A stretch of 64,000 nt of DNA from Lachnoclostridium phytofermentans ISDg (GTDB taxonomy: Bacteria; Bacillota; Clostridia; Lachnospirales; Lachnospiraceae), in the NCBI RefSeq assembly GCF_000018685.1, contig NC_010001.1, positions 3,562,001 through 3,626,000 on the forward strand, read 5' to 3'. The number at the start of each line of letters is the position of its first letter. Positions within the stretch are counted from its first letter, which is position 1. A program made the translations under genes and the position numbers. The notes below the pieces were generated by a model. That model was given only the letters and a program-made list of their open reading frames with translations. It did no database searches and was not told where the DNA came from. Shown here piece after piece: positions 33,764-42,721 of this stretch.

Positions 33764-35197
33764 TTACCTTTTGTAATCTGATTTCTTAGTTGCAAACCGA
33801 TTACTACTTGCATTTCCCTTTGAGTAGCTCCTAGGCTGCTCTGTTTTGCCTCTTGATGCGAACTTATTATCCTCTGATTTGATCTTAGAAACGAACCTTT
33901 TATCCTCAGATCTGTTCTTTGCGCCAAACTTATTCCCCTCTGAACTATTCTTTGAACTAAACTTATTTCCTTCTGAGCTATTCTTTGAACCAAACTTATT
34001 TACCCCAGAACTATTCTTTGAACCAAGCTTATTTACCCCAGAACTATTCTTTGAATCAAACTTATTTCCTTCTGAGCTATTCTTTGAACCAAACTTATTT
34101 CCCTCAAAGCTATTCTTTGAGCCAAACTTATTTCCTTCTGAGCTATTCTTTGAACCAAACTTATTTCCCTCAAAGCTATTCTTTGATCCAAACTTATTTC
34201 CCTCTGAGCTATTCTTTGATCCAAACTTATTTCCTTCTGATTTATTCTTTGAAGCGAATTTATTTACCTCTGCTTTATTTCTTGTAGCATCGCTTCTTTT
34301 CTTATCATCTTTCTTTTCTGCGAAGTATTTATCTTTCGTTCTTCTCTTTCCAGTAGCTACATTGTTACCGTGTGTCTTAGCTATATTTGCCACGTTCACT
34401 CTTTCAATTGGGAATTCATCATCTGGTTCTAAATTTAAGGCTTCATTGTTTGATAACTCAATTTGTTCCTTTATTCCCTCAAGCTCTTTATCCGTTAAGT
34501 TACGATATCCACCAACTTTTAGCCTTCCAAGATTAACATTCATAATTCGTATACGTACTAGTTTAGTAACCTTATAATCAAAATGTTCGCACATACGACG
34601 AATCTGACGATTCAATCCTTGTGTTAAGATAATTCTGAACGTAACCTTATCAATTGCCTCTAATGTACAAGGTTTGGTTACTGTATCAAGGATTGGTACT
34701 CCTCCTGCCATTCCTTTTAAAAATGCAGCAGTAATCGGTTTATTTACTGTTACGATGTATTCTTTTTCGTGATGATTTCCCGCACGCAGGATTTTATTAA
34801 CGATATCACCATTATTCGTTAAGAAGATAAGGCCTTCGGAATCTTTATCAAGTCTTCCGATTGGATAAATACGCTGACTGTATTTAATATAGTCTATAAT
34901 ATTATCTGGTTCCCTTTTCTCTGTCGTACACACGATACCCTTTGGTTTATGAAATGCAATAAGAACCATCTTTTCTTCTCTACTTACTTCTTTCTTACCA
35001 AGCACAACCTTCTGCCCTGGTAATACTTTGCTTCCCATCACAGCAACTTCGCCATCAATGGTAACCTCGCCTTTTGCTATTCTAGTGTCTGCTTCTCTAC
35101 GAGAACAGATTCCAGATTCACTAAGATATTTATTAATACGGACAGCTTTCTCTCCCGTCTCTTCTGTATCAAATGATCGTTTTGTAACCTTCGCCAT
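33764..35197 (-). CDS. rluF: Pseudouridine synthase RluF/RluB type with repetitive basic tail
   Basis: Isomerises uridine in 23S rRNA. An S4 domain (VRINKYLSESGICSRREADT) is followed by the RsuA/RluB catalytic domain with GRLDKDSEGL holding the catalytic Asp, then RAGNHHEKEY and LNRQIRRMCE; these fit RluF. The core ends near residue 290. About 190 residues of low complexity follow, including about 13 copies of the 11-residue unit NKFGSKNSSEG. Such Lys/Ser/Asn-rich tails may bind rRNA; that is inference. I start at ATG 35197 (MAKVTKRSF) with AAAGGA upstream; the frame opens 7 codons earlier. ligA lies 190 bp downstream. Confidence 0.88.
   Translation of the reverse strand: MAKVTKRSFDTEETGEKAVRINKYLSESGICSRREADTRIAKGEVTIDGEVAVMGSKVLPGQKVVLGKKEVSREEKMVLIAFHKPKGIVCTTEKREPDNIIDYIKYSQRIYPIGRLDKDSEGLIFLTNNGDIVNKILRAGNHHEKEYIVTVNKPITAAFLKGMAGGVPILDTVTKPCTLEAIDKVTFRIILTQGLNRQIRRMCEHFDYKVTKLVRIRIMNVNLGRLKVGGYRNLTDKELEGIKEQIELSNNEALNLEPDDEFPIERVNVANIAKTHGNNVATGKRRTKDKYFAEKKDDKKRSDATRNKAEVNKFASKNKSEGNKFGSKNSSEGNKFGSKNSFEGNKFGSKNSSEGNKFGSKNSFEGNKFGSKNSSEGNKFDSKNSSGVNKLGSKNSSGVNKFGSKNSSEGNKFSSKNSSEGNKFGAKNRSEDKRFVSKIKSEDNKFASRGKTEQPRSYSKGNASSNRFATKKSDYKR
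33850..34265. repeat. 33-bp tandem repeats coding the RluF tail
   Basis: About 13 in-frame copies of a 33-bp unit (for example TTTGAACCAAACTTATTTCC plus 13 bases). Middle copies alternate between TCCSEG- and TTCEG-type variants (SSEG and SFEG), giving a 66-bp higher-order period that suggests recent duplication of unit pairs. All length changes keep the frame. Confidence 0.9.
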
Positions 35198-35538
35198 GTT
35201 TCTTATTTTCCTTTCCATCTGAGAATCTCATAAGGTTTCTAAAATTTCGTGGAATCTAATCCAAATAAAAAATTTCATAGAACCTATTTCTAAGAAATAA
35301 GCCTTCCAATAAATTTTTTAAAGTCAATTCTTCAAAGAAATATAACCTTATTTTATTTTCTCACCAGTTGTACTATTATATCATTATTTTCTTATCATTC
35401 CAATCATTTCTTATATTCCTATTTACTAGTGTTTACTATTCATTAGACCCCATGAATATCCCCCTTATGAGGTTATTACTAATCAATATGTGGCTGTCAA
35501 TGTGCATTCTTTCAGTTAATCTTTATTTCACTATATAA
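35198..35538. other. Intergenic region between divergent rluF and a secreted-protein gene
   Basis: A/T-rich, no gene or RNA fold seen. The next 220 bp up to 35766 contain a perfect palindrome and the leader of the secreted protein. Confidence 0.5.
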
Positions 35539-35562
35539 TTTCATATTTCACGAAATATGAAA
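35539..35562. promoter_or_regulatory. 24-bp perfect palindrome, candidate operator
   Basis: TTTCATATTT and AAATATGAAA flank CACG. The site is about 200 bp before the secreted-protein gene at 35766. No T run follows on either side, so a terminator is unlikely; it looks more like a regulator binding site. A half-site-like TTTTCATA repeats 8 bases downstream. Confidence 0.4.
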
Positions 35563-35765
35563 AGCTTATTTTCATACTTGGTGAACTTAATAGTTATATT
35601 TACTGAAATGTTTAGTAATATTTGTGTCTTTTGCTAATTTACACAATTTGTCATTTATTGTAAACTTATAATATGTTAAGTATCTCTTAAATTTTAAATC
35701 CGGATAAGAGCTACTTGATATATTCTATTACTTATAGTTGAGTTTTTTATGAAAGGAGTCGTACT

Positions 35766-36167
35766 ATGAAAAAATTATTTAAACGTCTTATTGCATTTAC
35801 ATTTGTCGCTGCTTTACTTTTTACATCATTAGCACCTTGCTCTAATGTATTCGCTGCAACTAATACTGGTTCTGATTCACACGATATGGTATTTAAAGCA
35901 AATTCTAATACTTTCGCTAAAGTTACTGTTACAGTAAAATATACATATACCGGAAGTAGTGCTGAAATAACTTCCATTACGAGATCCCTAACTACATATG
36001 ATACTTCAACTTATACCGTGCAGTACGATAGTATTGCTTCATCATATAGTGGAGCAAGTGGAACTATAACCTATAAAATTTATAAAAATGGTGTATATTA
36101 TAGTTTTGCAACTTTACTAGTATCTGTAAGCCGTGATGGAACTGTTAGCTGGAACACTGGAACTTGA
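35766..36167 (+). CDS. Small secreted protein of unknown function
   Basis: A 133-residue protein with a clear signal peptide (MKKLFKRLIAFTFVAALLFTSLA, cleavage near NVFAA, residue 30). The mature ~100 residues are Thr/Ser/Tyr-rich with alternating hydrophobic pattern, suggesting a single beta-sandwich (VTVTVKYTYTG, TYKIYKNGVYYSFATLLVSV). No cysteines remain after cleavage. GAAAGGAG precedes the ATG and a terminator follows 25 bp after the stop, so it is a monocistronic unit. I do not recognise the family. Confidence 0.65.
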   Translation: MKKLFKRLIAFTFVAALLFTSLAPCSNVFAATNTGSDSHDMVFKANSNTFAKVTVTVKYTYTGSSAEITSITRSLTTYDTSTYTVQYDSIASSYSGASGTITYKIYKNGVYYSFATLLVSVSRDGTVSWNTGT

Positions 36168-36192
36168 TTTTATTTAGTATTATTAAAAATCC

Positions 36193-36219
36193 GCCGGTTA
36201 GGGAGTAATCCTTAACCGG
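36193..36219 (+). terminator. Intrinsic terminator of the small secreted protein gene
   Basis: CCGGTTAGGG pairs with TCCTTAACCGG (one bulge) around AGTAA, followed by TCCTTTTTAATTTTT. Confidence 0.85.
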
Positions 36220-36409
36220 TCCTTTTTAATTTTTAGTATGCGTTTTTAATAGAAATAAAACCCTATTGTTGTTCCAATTATGTGATACATACCTGCATTT
36301 CATGAAATATTTTAATTCGTTTTTTGACTTTACAAATCTTTCATTTGTCGATATAATATTGGAGTACTATAAACAATTTAATATAAATAGCCTTTCTTAG
36401 GCATATCTT

Positions 36410-36482
36410 GCATCTGTAGCTCAGTGGATAGGGCAGCAGCTTCCGAAGCTGAAGGTCGTAGGTTCGAATCCTATCAGGTGCA
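36410..36482 (+). tRNA. tRNA-Arg (anticodon CCG)
   Basis: A 73-nt cloverleaf: acceptor GCATCTG/CAGGTGC with discriminator A, D stem GCTC/GGGC, anticodon arm GCAGC-TTCCGAA-GCTGA with CCG at 34-36, and T arm GTAGG-TTCGAAT-CCTAT. CCA is not encoded and a T run follows directly. It decodes CGG, a rare codon in this low-GC genome. Confidence 0.95.
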
Positions 36483-37016
36483 TTTTTTATACTCAAAATT
36501 AGCCTTTCTTTTATTTTTTCATAAAAAATCTCATTTTCTTCTTTGATATTACCTTTCCCCATGTAAATTTTTGTTACATCTTTGTTACAAATTATTAATC
36601 TAATGTTACCAAAATATGAGATATCAGTTGATTTTTGGGACATCTTTTGGTATGATAAGTAAGGTTAAATAATTCATAATATTATACTAGTAATTTATTG
36701 TACATACAAACACCCATCGCATGCCAAGCAAGAAAAAGCAAGCTTCACGAACTTTTCTTTGTCATGAATAAGAGTGTGGAGTGCTTTTATTTATTTCTTT
36801 CTAACTTCGATGTATACCACATCTACTAATTGAAGCAGTACTGATATAATTTAAAATTAATGTTTTTAATTTTCGCACTTACACTCATTACATACCAAAT
36901 CTATTTACAGATGTGGTACAGCCATAATTATATAGTGTGATATGCTATTGATTTCATACTATACTCTTGATCAACATAGCAATACCATCTCAAAGTAGAA
37001 CTTAAGGAGTAACCCT
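36483..37016. other. 534-bp intergenic region with one dispersed repeat
   Basis: After the tRNA T run this stretch holds a copy of the 43-bp palindromic repeat (36728-36770) and otherwise A/T-rich sequence. No gene seen on either strand. Confidence 0.5.
36728..36770. repeat. Dispersed 43-bp palindromic intergenic repeat, copy 2
   Basis: GCAAGAAAAAGCAAGCTTCA...GAACTTTTCTTTGT then CATGAATA, matching the copies at 3278 and 42641 in arms, spacing and the trailing TGAATA. Confidence 0.6.
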
Positions 37017-37754
37017 ATGAGATTAAAGTATAAAAAATTGTTGTTATTATTCACGATGGGTATCTTTGGAATTGGAATGGTCACTATCTCCTTTCAAGTT
37101 TCGCCGGATGCATTACAAGCTGCCTTTATAAAAGAGGGAGACCGAGATTCTTTAGAACCTACTAGTTCTCCCGATTCACAAGCAATCACTCCTACAGCAT
37201 TTGCAACAAATACACCAATACCAGAGAATCCGAATGCACTTAAGAAAGATGCTTATCCGGAAATCAATGAATTAATAGAAACATATTATAAGGCAAAAGT
37301 TAGTACAGATGCCAATTCCATTGAAATTTTAAAAAACTGTGTTACAGATGCAAGTCTTCTTGATTTTGAACGTATTTCGAAAAAAGTTGAATATATTACA
37401 GATTATAAGAACTTCCATTGTTATAGCAAACCCGGAACTGGTGAAATTGATTACATTGTCTATGTATGTTATGATATTATGATCACCAAGATACAAACCG
37501 GAGCCCCAAGTGCTGATGTATTCTATATTACCTATCAGGATGGAAAGCCACATATCTTTTTGGGTAATGTATCTCAGAAAACTAAAAATTATATTGATAA
37601 AACAAATTTAGACGAAGACGTTCAAAAACTAAGTAAAGAAGTTGACGATAACTTAGCCAAAGCAATTGAAATGGATGAAGATTTAAGGGAATTTTACGAA
37701 AATCTAACTGCACAAACTTCAAATGTTGAACCAAGTGAAACACCAGCTCCATAA
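37017..37754 (+). CDS. Membrane-anchored extracytoplasmic protein of unknown function
   Basis: A 245-residue protein with one N-terminal hydrophobic segment (residues 8-28) preceded by basic RLKYKK, so exported or anchored with the body outside. A Ser/Thr/Pro-rich linker (SLEPTSSPDSQAITPTAFAT) follows, then a soluble domain of about 150 residues containing EINELIETYYKAKVSTDANS and YKNFHCYSKPGTGEIDYIVYV, and a TETPAP-like acidic end. This architecture is common in Lachnospiraceae but unnamed. AAGGAG precedes the ATG. Single gene. Confidence 0.7.
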   Translation: MRLKYKKLLLLFTMGIFGIGMVTISFQVSPDALQAAFIKEGDRDSLEPTSSPDSQAITPTAFATNTPIPENPNALKKDAYPEINELIETYYKAKVSTDANSIEILKNCVTDASLLDFERISKKVEYITDYKNFHCYSKPGTGEIDYIVYVCYDIMITKIQTGAPSADVFYITYQDGKPHIFLGNVSQKTKNYIDKTNLDEDVQKLSKEVDDNLAKAIEMDEDLREFYENLTAQTSNVEPSETPAP

Positions 37755-37799
37755 ATTATTTATATTCCCTTAAACATAAATGATTTTAAGCGTTCGTGT

Positions 37800-37926
37800 T
37801 GAAGTCCAAGCGGATATTCGCAATTAGCTTACGCTACCAGCTCTACCTCATTGCCACTACGTGGCATTTTAAAACATGCAAGTCCTTACCCCCGCTTATA
37901 GAAGCGGAGAACTTACCTGATGAGGT
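37800..37926 (-). ncRNA. Candidate structured RNA with competing helices
   Basis: On the minus strand ACCTCAT (37926-37920) pairs with ATGAGGT (37851-37845), closing a junction. Inside are AAGTTC (37914-37909) with GGACTT (37885-37880), a nested CCGCTT/AAGCGG hairpin (37907-37892) and TGCCAC/GTGGCA (37866-37852). Outside follows TAGC/GCTA with a GTAA (GNRA) tetraloop (37836-37825). A second GGACTT at 37807-37802 could replace the first as partner of AAGTTC. Stem density is far above the flanks. I do not recognise the family; a mobile-element guide or end structure is possible. The GNRA loop favours the minus strand. Confidence 0.4.
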
Positions 37927-37939
37927 TAAATTATAATAT

Positions 37940-38011
37940 AAGCGGGAACAAATCTTAAATTCCTTATGAAGATACAAAGCGTATCTTAGGAATATATATT
38001 TGTTCCCGCTT
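37940..38011. terminator. Very long bidirectional hairpin terminator
   Basis: AAGCGGGAACAAAT pairs perfectly with ATTTGTTCCCGCTT; inner arms ATTCC/GGAAT and AAGATAC/GTATCTT extend the structure. It ends the minus-strand DUF5688 gene and faces the plus-strand gene at 37754. Confidence 0.85.
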
Positions 38012-38050
38012 TTCTAGACTGAATTACATTAAGAACTAATAAACAAATTA

Positions 38051-38983
38051 TCAAGTACCCAAATCTAACAATCCATCTCTTATCGATTCATAGCTGTATA
38101 CGGTATCCGAAAGAATCTCTTCCATCGCAACCTGTGTCTGATTAATTTCTTTTACCATTTCCTCCAAGTGTTCTCTATCCCTATCTTCTCCGACTGGTAC
38201 TAAAATTAGCTCATGGATACTGGATGGCAAAAGGAAAAAATCTGATCCTAATTGTTTATAAAAGAGTTCCAGTAATCCTTGGTATAACAAGCAACTAGCA
38301 CCATTAATTCCACAACTATTCGTTAAAACATACATAGATGAATTGAAATTGGTTGGTAAGGTTTCTACTTCTTTTTTTGGTGTCCATGACTCATGCTTAA
38401 TTGCATCATAAACAATGTCTTCCATAGGTCGTATGAGAGCTGGAAAGTTCTTTTTAGTATTTTCCATAGCCACATTTCGTAACTCTTCTACGGACACGCC
38501 CCAGTTCTTTCGATGTTCTTCTGTAATTCGAACACTTCCAATACCCTCTTCATCCCTTCTGATTAAGCAATGAAAGGTAACTGCAAATTCTAAAACGCGG
38601 TAATGCGGGATGTTTTGTAATAATAACCGATTTTTTTCATAATTTACTAACCGATAGATTATCCTTGATTTTACTTCCTCAAACTCCATTCGAGCTGGTA
38701 TCGCAATCCTTCCCGTCTCCTCTCTCGCTCCATCATAAGCTTTTATTATCTCATCTACTATGTCAGTTACAGACTGACCCTTTTGATAATTCTCGTAATA
38801 AGGATTTAAATAAACACTTGGCATTATCTTATCCGTATTACAACGTATCATAAGACCATCTAGTAACAAACCGTTGTTTTTTCGAATCTGATTTAAATCA
38901 GTTTCATATCCTTCTCCTAGACGTTTTTTCACTTCCTCCTTCATATAGTTTAGGAAGTTTTCATAGGACATTAAATTAGACAC
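38051..38983 (-). CDS. DUF5688 family protein
   Basis: A 310-residue cytoplasmic protein of a family seen mainly in Lachnospiraceae, with no known function. Recognisable features are the opening MSYENFLNYMKEEVKKRL, PSVYLNPYYENYQKGQ, then IPHYRVLEFAVTFHCLI and the near-C-terminal LPSSIHELILVPV. The start is a GTG at 38983, with AAGGAG about 11 bases upstream; ATG 38971 is an alternative. It is monocistronic with terminators on its 3' side. Confidence 0.7.
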   Translation of the reverse strand: MSNLMSYENFLNYMKEEVKKRLGEGYETDLNQIRKNNGLLLDGLMIRCNTDKIMPSVYLNPYYENYQKGQSVTDIVDEIIKAYDGAREETGRIAIPARMEFEEVKSRIIYRLVNYEKNRLLLQNIPHYRVLEFAVTFHCLIRRDEEGIGSVRITEEHRKNWGVSVEELRNVAMENTKKNFPALIRPMEDIVYDAIKHESWTPKKEVETLPTNFNSSMYVLTNSCGINGASCLLYQGLLELFYKQLGSDFFLLPSSIHELILVPVGEDRDREHLEEMVKEINQTQVAMEEILSDTVYSYESIRDGLLDLGT

Positions 38984-39540
38984 CTAGAACATCTCCTTTC
39001 CTTGATTTCCATGAGTTATCTCCACTTTTGAACTTCACATAAATTTATCAAATTAAGAATTCGAAATTTAAACCTTAGATAATAAAAATAAATATAAACT
39101 TTCAAAAAAATTTCAATGAATTTCCAAGAAAGCCATCCTCAAAAAACTTTCATAATAAGTTTTCAGATGAACTTTCAATAAGCTTTCAAACGAACTTTCA
39201 AAATGAACTTCATATTTCTATATAAAGATTTAAATTTTTTGAATAAAGAAAAGCAACCATCGCAAGCTTTTCCTTGCTATGTAACATTAAGTGGCAAAAC
39301 CACAAAATGCATTTTGCTGAATTCTTTAGTACACAGACTGAGGTTCGAATAGAAATTGGGGTAATTTACGATAATGTAATTTTAGACTTTAATAGCAAAA
39401 TATTTTGATTCATTCGTAATGATTATTTTGCTTTAAAGAAATGAAATTTAAATAAGATTCTACTTTGATTTACTACGAAAGCCAAAAGTGGGTGTATATC
39501 CATCATGGTAGCTTAATCGTACCAAAAGTAGATAAAAAAA
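38984..39540. other. Intergenic region with short AACTTTCAA repeats
   Basis: Between 39090 and 39215 the phrase (A)ACTTTCA recurs at irregular 13-24 bp steps at least six times, resembling a decayed minisatellite. A dispersed palindromic repeat follows at 39244. No gene seen. Confidence 0.5.
39244..39285. repeat. Dispersed 43-bp palindromic intergenic repeat, copy 3
   Basis: AAAGAAAAGC...GCTTTTCCTTGC, a diverged copy sharing the ordered arms and the TTCCTTG end. The trailing segment reads TATGTAAC. Confidence 0.5.
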
Positions 39541-39567
39541 ACAATCGCAAGTTTCCATTGCGATTGT
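39541..39567 (-). terminator. Intrinsic terminator of the YhhN-like gene
   Basis: ACAATCGCAA pairs with TTGCGATTGT; the minus-strand flank is a run of eight T residues. Confidence 0.9.
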
Positions 39568-39594
39568 AGAAATTTTTGATTAAAATTCAACAAA

Positions 39595-40392
39595 TTAAAT
39601 AAATGAACCTCTGGTACTTCTGTTATACTTCGCATCACTCATACTAATTGCTACCTGACCTGGTAGGTAACAGGCCCACATTCCTACGCCCGCTATTTGT
39701 ACTAAGATATCCAAAACCTTTGATTTATTGGAAAGATACATAGGCAGATTATATAACCCTACTTGTATGTCACATAAGAAAAAGAGTACCATTCCAAGGC
39801 AAAATAAACCATATCGAATCTGTCCATTCATATAATGCTTCTTTGGATATAGAAGGATTAAAAAGATGAGGTTTCCGACAAAATTCACGATGTAGAATAC
39901 ACTTGCGAATAAGAGTAGATCTAAAACAAAACCATTAAGTTGCAAGACAACGATAACTACAGCACTTACAAATACTCTTGTAGCAAGGTGAAGAAAGAAA
40001 TTTAAGAAGCCTTTCTCATGTCTACTTCTATGAACACGATTTTCCATACGAAGTGAATACCGTGATAAGCTGAACATACGATAAAAATAAATTAGCTGAA
40101 CGATACAAAATGCAATAACTCCATATTGAAATTTTGTTGTAAATAATAAAAAAACATCCGCTATTACTGTAAATACAAAGGCAATATTTAATAAGATTCG
40201 ATCTGCTATTGCTTGATAACATAGTGTTCTTATCACTGTCAAAACAAAGCATAACACAATCGATGTAAACTTTATAATCGAGGACACAATCACTGGACCT
40301 CCAAAGATGTCCAGTGCTAAGAATGCTAGATATAAAATTCCAAGGCTACAAACAATGATCTTACTTAACCTATTCCCCAAACGATAATTCAT
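39595..40392 (-). CDS. Polytopic membrane protein, possibly YhhN/lysoplasmalogenase-like
   Basis: A 265-residue protein with about eight hydrophobic spans. IADVFLLFTTKFQYGVIAFCIVQLIYF resembles the YhhN family signature (an acidic residue before a loop, then a G.IAF...Q/H..Y helix); YhhN members hydrolyse lysoplasmalogens, and plasmalogens do occur in clostridia. Similarity is limited to this region, so the call is tentative. GGAGG precedes the ATG. It lies 41 bp after the GGDEF-EAL gene on the same strand and could be co-transcribed. Confidence 0.5.
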   Translation of the reverse strand: MNYRLGNRLSKIIVCSLGILYLAFLALDIFGGPVIVSSIIKFTSIVLCFVLTVIRTLCYQAIADRILLNIAFVFTVIADVFLLFTTKFQYGVIAFCIVQLIYFYRMFSLSRYSLRMENRVHRSRHEKGFLNFFLHLATRVFVSAVVIVVLQLNGFVLDLLLFASVFYIVNFVGNLIFLILLYPKKHYMNGQIRYGLFCLGMVLFFLCDIQVGLYNLPMYLSNKSKVLDILVQIAGVGMWACYLPGQVAISMSDAKYNRSTRGSFI

Positions 40393-40433
40393 ATGCTTCC
40401 TCCAAATCTAAGGAAAGACATTCTGCCTGTTTC

Positions 40434-42092
40434 CTACGAATTTTCGCTATTTAATTTCTTCAGTATCTCAAATGCTATTTCTTTAGGTACAGGCTTACCG
40501 TAGTAATATCCTTGCGCTTTTCCACAGTTGATTTCTTTTAAGAATTTTTCTTGTTCCGATAATTCCACACCTTCTGCAATCACTTCAATATTTAAATGTT
40601 TTGCTAGATCAATCATCGTATGAACAATCTTTTGATCAGAATTATTCTCTAATATCGTATCTAAAAAGCTTTTGTCAATTTTTAAATTATTCACTGGTAA
40701 TCGCTTTAGGTAATTTAAAGAAGAGTATCCTGTCCCGAAATCATCTAATGCGAAAGTAATACCGATTTCCTTAAGTTTTGATATCGTAGAAATTGAAAAT
40801 TCCAGATCATCTAACGCAACGGTCTCTGTAATTTCAAATTCCAAACCTCTTGCATCTGCTTTCGTCTCCTCCAGTATTTCATATACCATAGGGAGAAAAT
40901 CTTTGTCCTTAAATTGTCTCGCTGACAAATTCACAGCAATCACGATATCACGATAACCACTCTCTTGGAGCGAACGCAGCTGCATACAAGACTCATAAAG
41001 CATCTTCTTTCCAATTGCAACTATCATTCCATTATCTTCAGCAAGTGGAATAAAATCAATTGGTGCAATAATTCCCTTCTCTGGATGTTGCCAACGGGCT
41101 AATGCTTCGAATCCAACCACACGGTCATTTACCAGATTAATCTGCGGCTGATAATATACAACAAATTGATTCTCTTCGATTGCCTTACGAAGTTCTGATT
41201 GCATCTCTAACTTCTGCATCATCTTAAGATTAATTGAATCATCATAATAACAGAAATTATTTTTTCCACGTTCTTTTGCTTCGTACATAGCAGAATTCAT
41301 ATTCTTTACAAGGCTTTGTGTTGTCTTACCATCCTTTGGCGCAATCGCAACTCCGATACTGACCGTAATAAAAAATTCTCTCGTTGCAACTCGAAATGGT
41401 GTTGCAAAAATTTGCTGTACTTCCAAAATTCTTTCTTCTAACTCTGATAAATCTGTTAGATTCTGAATTAATATTGCAAACTCATCTCCACCGATTCTTG
41501 ATAAATAATCATTTTCTTTGATGAGTTCTTCTAAGCGATGCATCACATCAATTAACATCTCATCGCCATAGGAGTGGCCTAACGTATCATTGATGTCTTT
41601 AAAATTATCAATATCGATATCTAAGATTCCAACGATTTCATTCTGACGTATTGTCGCCATGATACCATCCAATAGTTCAACAAATGCAAGCCGATTTGGC
41701 AGCGATGTCAAATAATCGGAATACGCCATACGTTTCACGATTTCTTTACTCTTTTTCAGTTCTTCATATTTACTATGTAATGCATCTTTGGTTGCAGTAA
41801 CCTCTGATAATGCCTTTTCTAATTCTTTATTGCTCTCTTTTAGTTTCTGATTTACATTAATAGCAGCTTTCTCTGCCTTGGTTCGCTTCCTTATATTCAC
41901 AAACAATAAAAGAAAAAAAATCAAAAACACCACAATTGTCACAAGTAAAATATATAATAAATTCCGCCCAGACCCAATGTCTATCTGATTAACGGTCGTA
42001 TCTGCAGTTGTATTCATTAAAATAAGTTCGGTATCTGTAGAAGTTGTATTCATCGCTGATAATACAATTTGAAGCAATCTGCTTTTTCCCAT
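40434..42092 (-). CDS. Membrane-bound GGDEF-EAL cyclic-di-GMP enzyme
   Basis: A 552-residue protein with one strong membrane helix (about 44-66), a coiled coil (70-120), GGDEF (RIGGDEFA, 201-205) and EAL (GFEALARW, 329-331). Both active-site signatures look intact: GGDEF is canonical, and EAL is backed by NLSARQF, FEITETV, DDFGTGYSSL and the C-terminal EGVE. No RxxD inhibitory site precedes GGDEF. It may make or degrade c-di-GMP, or one domain may only regulate the other. The short region outside the membrane (about 40 residues) has no sensor domain. The ribosome site is weak. Confidence 0.9.
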   Translation of the reverse strand: MGKSRLLQIVLSAMNTTSTDTELILMNTTADTTVNQIDIGSGRNLLYILLVTIVVFLIFFLLLFVNIRKRTKAEKAAINVNQKLKESNKELEKALSEVTATKDALHSKYEELKKSKEIVKRMAYSDYLTSLPNRLAFVELLDGIMATIRQNEIVGILDIDIDNFKDINDTLGHSYGDEMLIDVMHRLEELIKENDYLSRIGGDEFAILIQNLTDLSELEERILEVQQIFATPFRVATREFFITVSIGVAIAPKDGKTTQSLVKNMNSAMYEAKERGKNNFCYYDDSINLKMMQKLEMQSELRKAIEENQFVVYYQPQINLVNDRVVGFEALARWQHPEKGIIAPIDFIPLAEDNGMIVAIGKKMLYESCMQLRSLQESGYRDIVIAVNLSARQFKDKDFLPMVYEILEETKADARGLEFEITETVALDDLEFSISTISKLKEIGITFALDDFGTGYSSLNYLKRLPVNNLKIDKSFLDTILENNSDQKIVHTMIDLAKHLNIEVIAEGVELSEQEKFLKEINCGKAQGYYYGKPVPKEIAFEILKKLNSENS

Positions 42093-42496
42093 TCTTATTC
42101 TTATGCTCTCTTGGAGTTATATTTCATACAAGAAATCACGCTTATGACTCCTTGTTTTTCTACGGAGCATTCCTTTCTACACAATATGTCTTCTATTGTG
42201 TTACAATCTGTCTTCTAATACGTAACCTCAAAATCCGTACCTTTATAAAATTACCTTATCAGATATATACTAACATAATTACCAAGTTCTTTCAATTATA
42301 AAATTACAGATTTTCGCAAAATATTACGTTATAAGTATTAGAAAAGCGAATATTATGGCTCATTTTGTTCATAATAAAGGAAATATTCAATTACCTCGAC
42401 ATATTTATCGATTCTAATAAATTTTCTATTTAATTTAAATTCTTGTGTCTATCAGAAAATAGTGATAAGTCTATACCTTCTGAAACTCAAAATAGT
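42093..42496. other. Intergenic region upstream of the GGDEF-EAL gene
   Basis: About 400 bp. An 85-codon plus-strand frame (42044-42301) overlaps the GGDEF-EAL start, has no ribosome site and is not credible. No riboswitch fold recognised. Confidence 0.5.
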
Positions 42497-42529
42497 ATGT
42501 TTTGTGATCTTTTTCTTGTCATGAATGAA
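42497..42529. repeat. Dispersed palindromic repeat, copy 4 (partial)
   Basis: GTTTTGTGATCTTTTTCTTG then TCATGAATGAA. Only the right arm and tail of the 43-bp repeat are kept. It directly abuts the nfnB terminator. Confidence 0.45.
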
Positions 42530-42600
42530 AAAACTGGGGAAACCAAGTCTATCGCATGAAGCATAGCTTCACTTTAGAATTTTTGGTTTCCCCAGTTTTT
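42528..42600. terminator. Bidirectional terminator after nfnB
   Basis: AAAAACTGGGGAAACCA pairs with TGGTTTCCCCAGTTTTT; the 38-base loop can form a minor GAAGC/GCTTC hairpin. Flanked by copies 4 and 5 of the dispersed repeat. Confidence 0.85.
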
Positions 42601-42640
42601 TAATACACGATAAATTCGCAATCCAATTCACTTATCATGA

Positions 42641-42683
42641 ACAAGAAAATACACACTTCGAGAACTTTTCCTTGTTATAAATA
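42641..42683. repeat. Dispersed 43-bp palindromic intergenic repeat, copy 5
   Basis: ACAAGAAAAT, then ACACACTTCGA, then GAACTTTTCCTTGT and ATAAATA. Arms ACAAGAAAA and TTTTCCTTGT pair with one bulge. Confidence 0.6.
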
Positions 42684-42721
42684 TTTATTATCACATGATA
42701 AAATATATCGCTACTTATAAT

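Noticed and set aside
33846..34577. Long plus-strand frame with LFFEPNLFPSE repeats (and three shorter repeat frames nearby)
   Set aside because: They are antisense images of the 33-bp repeats in rluF; multiples of three keep all frames open. No ribosome site.
36341..36643. 100-codon minus-strand frame with DRIRTYDLQLRKLLPYPLSY
   Set aside because: It is the well-known spurious frame made by reading antisense through a tRNA gene; tRNA-Arg(CCG) lies exactly there.
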